Part shown: positions 15,756 through 19,432 of the stretch, in pieces
How positions within the stretch are numbered: position 1 is the stretch's first letter
How the letters are laid out: each line of letters starts with the position of its first letter
Assembly: GCA_964533265.1 (NCBI GenBank)
Contig: CAZHJW010000028.1
Location: 1-19,432 of the forward strand
Direction: 5' to 3'
From: UBA1100 sp964533265
GTDB lineage: Bacteria; Verrucomicrobiota; Verrucomicrobiia; Limisphaerales; UBA1100
DNA length: 19,432 bases
Notes under the pieces: generated by a model
The model's database searches: none
What the model was told of the DNA's origin: nothing
Seen by the model: only the letters and a program-made list of their open reading frames with translations
Position numbers and translations under genes: made by a program

Positions 15756-16721
15756 CTAGCGGGTGTTAGGCCGGATAATCGCTGTGGTTTGGTAGGTTAG
15801 AGTTCCGCCCTTCGCCTCAGCGTGCGACTTAATGGTAGCACCCAAATCGGCACTGGAAGCCTGCTTCACAGCACCATCGGCCGTGGAAACCTGCCCTTGG
15901 TTGTCATCAAGTCCACTCATGATGTACTTGGTGTGATACGTACCATTCTGAGTGGTAGGATCAGTCCATTTACCAGAGCTGGCGTGGGATAGGTGAGTCG
16001 CCATGTGATGGCGACTTCCAAGCCATTGGCGGCTTTGGCTAGCAGCTGAGAAGTACTGACCATTGAAACGGTATCCGTTGTTGTTTTGGTCAGGTCCAAG
16101 GCCCAAGTCGTTGGTTTCCTTGCCGTTCTTGTGCCTGGCATCGCCATCCACGTTACGGGTAAGGGACACAATGGAGTCACCCAGCAGGGTGTCGCCACCC
16201 ATGCAAAGGCCATAACTCACTGCGCGGTGGTTGAAGTGGCTGTCATTTCTGCCACCCCTGTTTCTAATTCCCCAACCAGCGTAAGCGGTGGAGGGACCCA
16301 CCTCACGGACCTGCGAATCGTTGTTACGCTTCATGGCCGGATCAGAAGGAGACAGAAGCCCTTTGGCGCTCTCCAAGTTGTCCATGATGGCTGGTAAGTA
16401 CCAAACATACTGGATGTAACGAGCCCAACCCCAGTTGGCGTTGCGCGAGTTGCGCTGTGGCTGTGCACTAGGAGAGGCCCAGGTGCGATAAGCGAGATTG
16501 CCGTCCTCAGCTGTCATCATCCACGGGAAATATCCCTCGTGGTCACCAGCTGCAGCGGTCAGGCCCTTGGTAATCTGACCCACATTGCCGGAGCACTTCA
16601 TGCGGTTAGCCTTCTTCTTGGCCTTAGCCAAGGTGGGAAGCAACATGGAGGCGAGAATGCCGATAATGGCAATCACCACCAAGAGCTCAATGAGTGTAAA
16701 ACCTTTTTGTGTTTTTTTCAT
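15756..16721 (-). CDS. Prepilin/pseudopilin-like protein B
   Basis: This is a 321-residue paralogue of A. The leader MKKTQKG is followed by FTLIELLVVIAIIGILASML (Glu at mature position 5, single membrane helix) and LAKAKKKANRMKC. The head diverges strongly but keeps LLSPSDPAMKRNND, SYGLCMGGDTLLGDSI, SLTRNVDGD, and the C-terminal GLDDNQGQVSTADGAVKQ. The sequence is rich in Trp, Tyr, Asn, Arg and His, as expected for an extracytoplasmic binding or structural head. The start at 16721 is supported by the leader and by the sigma-54 promoter 53 nt upstream; a weak AGAAG lies four bases before the ATG. It is divergent from the 65-aa lipoprotein at 17076 and ends in its own terminator. Its partner in secretion or filament assembly is not encoded here. 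Confidence 0.92.
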   Translation of the reverse strand: MKKTQKGFTLIELLVVIAIIGILASMLLPTLAKAKKKANRMKCSGNVGQITKGLTAAAGDHEGYFPWMMTAEDGNLAYRTWASPSAQPQRNSRNANWGWARYIQYVWYLPAIMDNLESAKGLLSPSDPAMKRNNDSQVREVGPSTAYAGWGIRNRGGRNDSHFNHRAVSYGLCMGGDTLLGDSIVSLTRNVDGDARHKNGKETNDLGLGPDQNNNGYRFNGQYFSAASQSRQWLGSRHHMATHLSHASSGKWTDPTTQNGTYHTKYIMSGLDDNQGQVSTADGAVKQASSADLGATIKSHAEAKGGTLTYQTTAIIRPNTR

Positions 16722-16784
16722 GATCTTCTATGGTTAGGGTTTCTATTAGAGTTTTGAGAAATGCCTTCTCAGTGCTGTCTCTAT

Positions 16785-16800
16785 CGCAAAACATATGCCA
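16785..16800 (-). promoter_or_regulatory. Sigma-54 (-24/-12) promoter of pseudopilin B
   Basis: The minus strand reads TGGCATATGTTTTGCG. GG (16799-16798), ten bases, then GC (16787-16786), with a good TTTTGC -12 box. Predicted +1 is near 16774, 53 nt from the ATG. Confidence 0.82.
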
Positions 16801-16932
16801 AAAGTAAATATCCATTATACGGTGATTTTCGTGTGTATAATTTGAAATTAATGGACTGATATGTGGAAAAAATGTGATTTTCAATTTATTCAATGTTTTT
16901 TGGTTTTCTTAAAGAGTAGAATCACGCTGTTT

Positions 16933-16947
16933 GCGCAATTTTCACGC
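16933..16947 (-). promoter_or_regulatory. Candidate enhancer element 3
   Basis: The minus strand reads GCGTGAAAATTGCGC, sharing GCGTG and the terminal CGC with the other elements. It is about 141 bp upstream of the -24 box of pseudopilin B, the longest of the four distances, and lies between B and the divergent 65-aa lipoprotein. Confidence 0.5.
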
Positions 16948-17075
16948 CCTTTATGTTTCACCTTAAGGAGGCGCCTGAAATTTTTGGTCTTGAGTATTAT
17001 TCGACTGTGGTTTCTTATCCCCCACCCAAAAGTTGGTGCGGCTGACCCGTGCCAAACCAATATACAATTAATATT

Positions 17076-17273
17076 ATGAAAAAAATTATTGCGATGTTCG
17101 CCTCTGTTGCCCTTGCCACCGCTTTTGTCGGTTGCGGCGGCGCGGAAGTTGATGAAGGCCCTGAGGGTGACGGTGGAGAAGTGGGTGCAGACCCTGAGAA
17201 AGAGGAGAACCTCGAAGGCGGCACCGGTGGCGGTGGTACTGAAGGCGAAGGCGAAGGTGAAGGCGAGGAATAG
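17076..17273 (+). CDS. Small acidic Gly/Glu-rich lipoprotein (65 aa)
   Basis: The ATG at 17076 starts a lipoprotein signal, MKKIIAMFASVALATAFVGC, with lipobox FVGC and Cys20; an in-frame ATG at 17049 would add nine residues ahead of the signal. The mature 46 residues are Gly, Glu and Asp rich (GGAEVDEGPEGDGGEVGADP) and end GTEGEGEGEGEE, encoded by imperfect GAAGGC hexamer repeats (17241-17270). It should be a disordered, highly acidic tail anchored to a membrane. There is no Shine-Dalgarno. Organisation mirrors the 48-aa lipoprotein at 14281: divergent from a pseudopilin, with a GCGTG element between, followed by a strong terminator. Function is unknown. Confidence 0.82.
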   Translation: MKKIIAMFASVALATAFVGCGGAEVDEGPEGDGGEVGADPEKEENLEGGTGGGGTEGEGEGEGEE

Positions 17274-17325
17274 TCTCTTACAAGGGACCTTTTACTTCAC
17301 TTGATTCATCAATAACTCAATCACG

Positions 17326-17354
17326 CGTCCGCTTTACCTAGCGGGCGTTTTTTT
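17326..17354 (+). terminator. Terminator of the 65-aa lipoprotein gene
   Basis: CGTCCGCT-TTACCT-AGCGGGCG (one G-U pair) is followed by seven T, 52 bp after the lipoprotein stop. It is a standard intrinsic terminator on the plus strand. Confidence 0.88.
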
Positions 17355-17421
17355 ATGGCCAGCCCCACTCATTTACGGGTGGACGAAGGTTCTGTGTTTC
17401 TCAAAAAAGAGGGGAAGGGAA

Positions 17422-17508
17422 TGGTGCCCACGACAGGAGTTGAACCTGTACCCCATTGCTGGGACTAGAACCTGAATCTAGCGCGTCTGCCAATTCCGCC
17501 ACGTGGGC
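17422..17508 (-). tRNA. tRNA-Leu (anticodon CAG)
   Basis: This is an 87-nt class II tRNA on the minus strand, including an encoded CCA. The acceptor stem pairs GCCCACG with CGTGGGC, followed by discriminator A and CCA. The anticodon stem CTAGA / TCTAG encloses loop TTCAGGT, so the anticodon is CAG, reading CTG leucine codons. A long variable arm (CCCA-GCAA-TGGG) and the GTTCAACTC T-loop fit tRNA-Leu. It lies between the 65-aa lipoprotein (convergent) and pseudopilin C (same strand, separated by a terminator). No integrase or duplicated 3' end is visible, so nothing marks it as an attachment site. Confidence 0.95.
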
Positions 17509-17530
17509 AACTCAGACCGGAAAGGCCGAC

Positions 17531-17536
17531 ATTCTA
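17531..17536 (-). promoter_or_regulatory. Possible -10 box of the tRNA-Leu gene
   Basis: The minus strand reads TAGAAT, about 23 bp upstream of the tRNA 5' end. TTGCCT lies 15 bp further upstream as a possible but tightly spaced -35. The call is weak but well placed, downstream of the terminator of pseudopilin C. Confidence 0.35.
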
Positions 17537-17594
17537 GACTGATGGATTTCAAGGCAAGTTTTTAGTGATATAAGCATTATTGATTCCCGGAAAA

Positions 17595-17624
17595 CAAAAA
17601 AGCCCCCCGATTTCCGGGGGGCTT
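17595..17624 (-). terminator. Terminator of pseudopilin C
   Basis: On the minus strand a ten-base stem AAGCCCCCCG / CGGGGGGCTT with a five-base loop is followed by a T run. It begins 18 bp after the stop of pseudopilin C and separates it from the tRNA gene. Confidence 0.9.
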
Positions 17625-17641
17625 TGTGTTAAGTCCTGAAT

Positions 17642-18625
17642 TTATCGCTTAAACATGCGCATGGTGTTGAAGTTAGGCACTCCGTTCTTGAGTCCTTCCC
17701 CTTCACCGTGATCCTTCATGGCAGCATGTAAATCCGCATCGCTTGCCTGCAGAGTGGAACCATCCTGCTTAACCAAGTTGCCCTGGTTGGCGTCCAAGCC
17801 ACTTATCTGGTAGTACTTGTAGCTTCCTTTTTGATCATTACCGATCCAAGGACGAGCTCCACCGCGGCTGGCAGGATTGTACACCCCGTTCTGCATCGGA
17901 TCACCCCCTTGATTGTGCAGATTCACGCACAGGCGCTTGTCACCACCCCAGTAGCGACGGAAAGCGCGGTTCCATCTGTAACCGCCATAACCACCTGGAG
18001 GTGCATAGCTGCTATTTTCGCCATCATCGCCACCCACGTTGCGGGTGAAGGCCAACAGGCTGTCGCCCTGGTTGGGATCAGCACCCAGGCAGAAAGCGTA
18101 GCTTTGGCCTTGATCCAGAGACTTGTGCCTGAAACCAGAGTTCTGGTTGAAGTTTCTGTCACCAGCTCCCAACCCACTGGTCCAGCCCCAGCCACCACCT
18201 TCACGGCACTGGGTGTCATTATCGCGCTGGGTGCGAGAGTCCATTGGGGAATGGAACGCCTTGGCACTTCCCAAGTTGTCAGTGATGACGTGGCTGGCGC
18301 AGTGCCAGTGATAAGGGTCCATGCCCCAGGTCCAGTCACCCCGCCAAGCACCACTGCCACCGCCGTTATTTACGCGGTAATGGTGGTTGCCTTCTTCAGG
18401 AGTCATGGTCCACATAATGTTGCCATTGTATTCACTGGCCATCGCCTCCATAGCCTTGCCAATTTGGCCGAGGTTGCTGGCACACTTCAGACGGTTAGCC
18501 TTTTTCTTGGCTTTCGCCAAAGTTGGAAGGAGCATGGATGCGAGAATGCCAATGATGGCAATCACGACCAAGAGCTCAATGAGCGTAAATGCCCGATTAT
18601 TCAGATTTTTGAGTATCTTTTTCAT
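17642..18625 (-). CDS. Prepilin/pseudopilin-like protein C
   Basis: This is a 327-residue paralogue of A and B. The leader is longer and unusual, MKKILKNLNNRA, with Ala12 rather than Gly immediately before the mature FTLIELLVVIAIIGILAS. Prepilin peptidases prefer Gly at this position, though Ala is known to be tolerated in some pilins. A basic LAKAKKKANRLKC follows the membrane helix. The variable head is very rich in Gly, Trp, Tyr and Asn, with FHSPMDSRTQRDND, SYAFCLGADPNQGDSL, FTRNVGGDD and the C-terminal GLDANQGNLVKQDGSTLQ. The start is fixed by the leader and the sigma-54 promoter with a 66-nt leader; Shine-Dalgarno is weak. It has its own terminator. A 307-codon frame on the opposite strand is its shadow. 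Confidence 0.92.
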   Translation of the reverse strand: MKKILKNLNNRAFTLIELLVVIAIIGILASMLLPTLAKAKKKANRLKCASNLGQIGKAMEAMASEYNGNIMWTMTPEEGNHHYRVNNGGGSGAWRGDWTWGMDPYHWHCASHVITDNLGSAKAFHSPMDSRTQRDNDTQCREGGGWGWTSGLGAGDRNFNQNSGFRHKSLDQGQSYAFCLGADPNQGDSLLAFTRNVGGDDGENSSYAPPGGYGGYRWNRAFRRYWGGDKRLCVNLHNQGGDPMQNGVYNPASRGGARPWIGNDQKGSYKYYQISGLDANQGNLVKQDGSTLQASDADLHAAMKDHGEGEGLKNGVPNFNTMRMFKR

Positions 18626-18701
18626 AGTCTTGTTAGGGTTGTTGGGTTTTGTGGCCCCTCACTCTCGGGGCACACAGATATTCCAAGTCTTGCGCCTGAA
18701 T

Positions 18702-18717
18702 CGCAGGATTCATGCCA
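18702..18717 (-). promoter_or_regulatory. Sigma-54 (-24/-12) promoter of pseudopilin C
   Basis: The minus strand reads TGGCATGAATCCTGCG. GG (18716-18715), ten bases, then GC (18704-18703). Predicted +1 is near 18691, 66 nt from the ATG. Confidence 0.78.
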
Positions 18718-18810
18718 TGGTGTGACAAGGAATATGCCCTGCATATACCCGTAAAAACACGCCTTTTCTATTCATCGGAGATTAAGCCCCTCATTAAATG
18801 GCTAATCTAC

Positions 18811-18825
18811 GCGTGAAATTCACGC
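18811..18825 (-). promoter_or_regulatory. Candidate enhancer element 4 (near-perfect palindrome)
   Basis: GCGTGAA-T-TTCACGC on the minus strand is a perfect 7-bp inverted repeat around one base, the best-preserved copy of the element. It is about 102 bp upstream of the -24 box of pseudopilin C, a normal position for a sigma-54 activator site. Confidence 0.65.
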
Positions 18826-18880
18826 AATATCTGCAATTCCAGACAAAATTTTATCCAACCTCGGCTCGCTCAACTTAGGC

Positions 18881-18909
18881 AAAAACGCTCCCCATGCGGG
18901 GAGCGTTTT
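18881..18909 (-). terminator. Terminator of pseudopilin D
   Basis: On the minus strand AAAACGCTCCCC-GCAT-GGGGAGCGTTTT is followed by a further T, a strong intrinsic terminator about 53 bp after the stop of the partial gene D. Confidence 0.9.
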
Positions 18910-18961
18910 CATCCTGCTTAGGCCAAAATGATGGCCCAAGGAGATTTGGACTCAAGTTGCC

Positions 18962-19432
18962 CTAATTTGTGGTTTGATTCGGCCGCAAAACACCCAGATT
19001 CAGCTCATCCAACACTCCACCTCGGGATTGACTGTGCGCATTAATGGCCGCGGCAAGATCAGCATCACTCCCCTGTTTCACACTGCCATCGGCCACAGCA
19101 AAGTTGCCCTGATTGGCATCGAGTCCACTCATCAAATACTTCATTCCGCCACCCTTGTAGGGATAAGGCTGAACTAAATTTTTGCTGGTGACCGAAGCGG
19201 GCAGGGTGCCGGAATTGGCACCGGCATCCTCCGTATCAGCAATCACCGGATCGCTCCATCCGCCGGCACTGGAGTGATTCAACTCCAAGTGATTGCGAGC
19301 GCGGCCACTAATGTAGAAATAACTCCTGTGCGATGCCATGAAGATTTTGCCATCCTTGCGCACAAACCCATTTTTACCGTTCTTGGCGTAGCAATCTCCG
19401 GCCGCGTTGCGGGTCACGGTCATAATGGTTTC
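18962..19432 (-). CDS. Prepilin/pseudopilin-like protein D, 5' end beyond window
   Basis: The frame is open to the right edge (156 visible C-terminal residues), so the ATG at 19423 is internal. The visible part matches the C-terminal half of A-C: TVTRNAAGD near the edge (compare LTRNVDGD in B and FTRNVGGDD in C), a tract ending in KYLMSGLDANQGNFAVADGS with VKQ following, then a helix ending INAHSQSRGG, and the tail GVLRPNQTTN (B ends IIRPNTR). The prepilin leader is not visible and is inferred from homology. It is the fifth member of the tandem set and has its own terminator. Confidence 0.85.
   Translation of the reverse strand, partial: ETIMTVTRNAAGDCYAKNGKNGFVRKDGKIFMASHRSYFYISGRARNHLELNHSSAGGWSDPVIADTEDAGANSGTLPASVTSKNLVQPYPYKGGGMKYLMSGLDANQGNFAVADGSVKQGSDADLAAAINAHSQSRGGVLDELNLGVLRPNQTTN

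Larger units (their letters stand above)
16722..17075. other. 354-bp divergent regulatory region, no gene
   Basis: This A/T-rich spacer lies between pseudopilin B and the 65-aa lipoprotein. It carries the sigma-54 promoter of B and the candidate enhancer element, and toward the lipoprotein a TGCGGCT ... AACCAAT pair that is also found upstream of the 48-aa lipoprotein. Short open frames here overlap these elements and show no protein features. Confidence 0.7.
18626..18961. other. 336-bp intergenic region between pseudopilins C and D, no gene
   Basis: It contains the 66-nt leader and sigma-54 promoter of pseudopilin C, the near-perfect palindromic element at 18811-18825, and the terminator of pseudopilin D. 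Unlike the spacers upstream of the prepilin fragment and B, no small lipoprotein gene is found here on either strand. Confidence 0.75.

Noticed and set aside
17422..17508. tRNA-Leu as an integration (attachment) site
   Set aside because: There is no integrase gene, no repeated tRNA 3' end, and no change of gene type across it within the window.
15400..18600. Repeated ~100-bp DNA blocks as a mobile or recombination repeat
   Set aside because: The similarity follows codons of the conserved prepilin N-terminus with mostly synonymous differences; there are no terminal inverted repeats or target duplications.
17831..18754. 307-codon plus-strand open frame opposite pseudopilin C
   Set aside because: It is the exact antisense of a convincing pseudopilin gene and extends over its promoter. 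Its length comes from the biased codons of C.
1..19432. CRISPR array, insertion sequence or prophage genes
   Set aside because: No regularly spaced direct repeats, transposase or phage-like proteins were seen in either strand.

Overview
The window looks like accessory and surface-biology DNA from a member of the PVC superphylum, most likely Verrucomicrobiota; Lentisphaerota is possible. The evidence is gene content: a DUF1501 / PPC-domain / DUF1549-DUF1553 / cytochrome-WD40 operon, a formylglycine sulfatase beside a sugar ABC transporter, and several prepilin-like proteins that share an almost identical N-terminus and a C-terminal GLDxxQG...DG motif. This taxonomy is inferred from content, not from a marker gene. 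Two runs of exactly 100 N (8064-8163 and 13794-13893) are scaffold gaps, so gene order across them depends on the assembly.

Region 1 (1-7617, all minus strand) reads from right to left as one probable operon: a Tat-exported DUF1501 protein, a secreted PPC-domain protein, a secreted Ig-like/DUF1549/DUF1553 protein with two haem-like motifs, and a secreted cytochrome c/WD40 protein that runs off the left edge. A divergent secreted protein starts at 7813 and is cut by gap 1.

Region 2 (8164-13793) holds a zinc-ribbon/leucine-rich-repeat protein (minus strand). Divergent from it is a plus-strand set: sulfatase, lipoprotein sugar-binding protein, double ABC ATPase and permease. This suggests periplasmic desulfation of a carbohydrate followed by import of the freed sugar. 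The permease runs into gap 2 at about its expected length.

Region 3 (13894-19432) is the most interesting part. Five prepilin/pseudopilin-like genes lie in tandem on the minus strand: one 14-codon fragment at gap 2, three complete genes, and one cut by the right edge. All four visible starts are preceded by a sigma-54-type -24/-12 promoter sharing the spaced pattern TGGCA-N7-TGC. Each promoter has a 15-bp element beginning GCGTG and partly palindromic (roughly GCGTGRRWWTYNCGC) 80-141 bp upstream of its -24 box, a good candidate for an enhancer-binding-protein site. Each complete gene, and the partial one at the right edge, has its own terminator. Two small acidic lipoprotein genes (48 and 65 aa) are divergent from two of the pseudopilins, with the candidate enhancer element lying between each pair. 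A tRNA-Leu(CAG) lies between the second lipoprotein and the third complete pseudopilin. The proposal is that this is a sigma-54-controlled array of independently switched pseudopilin cassettes, some paired with small acidic lipoproteins.
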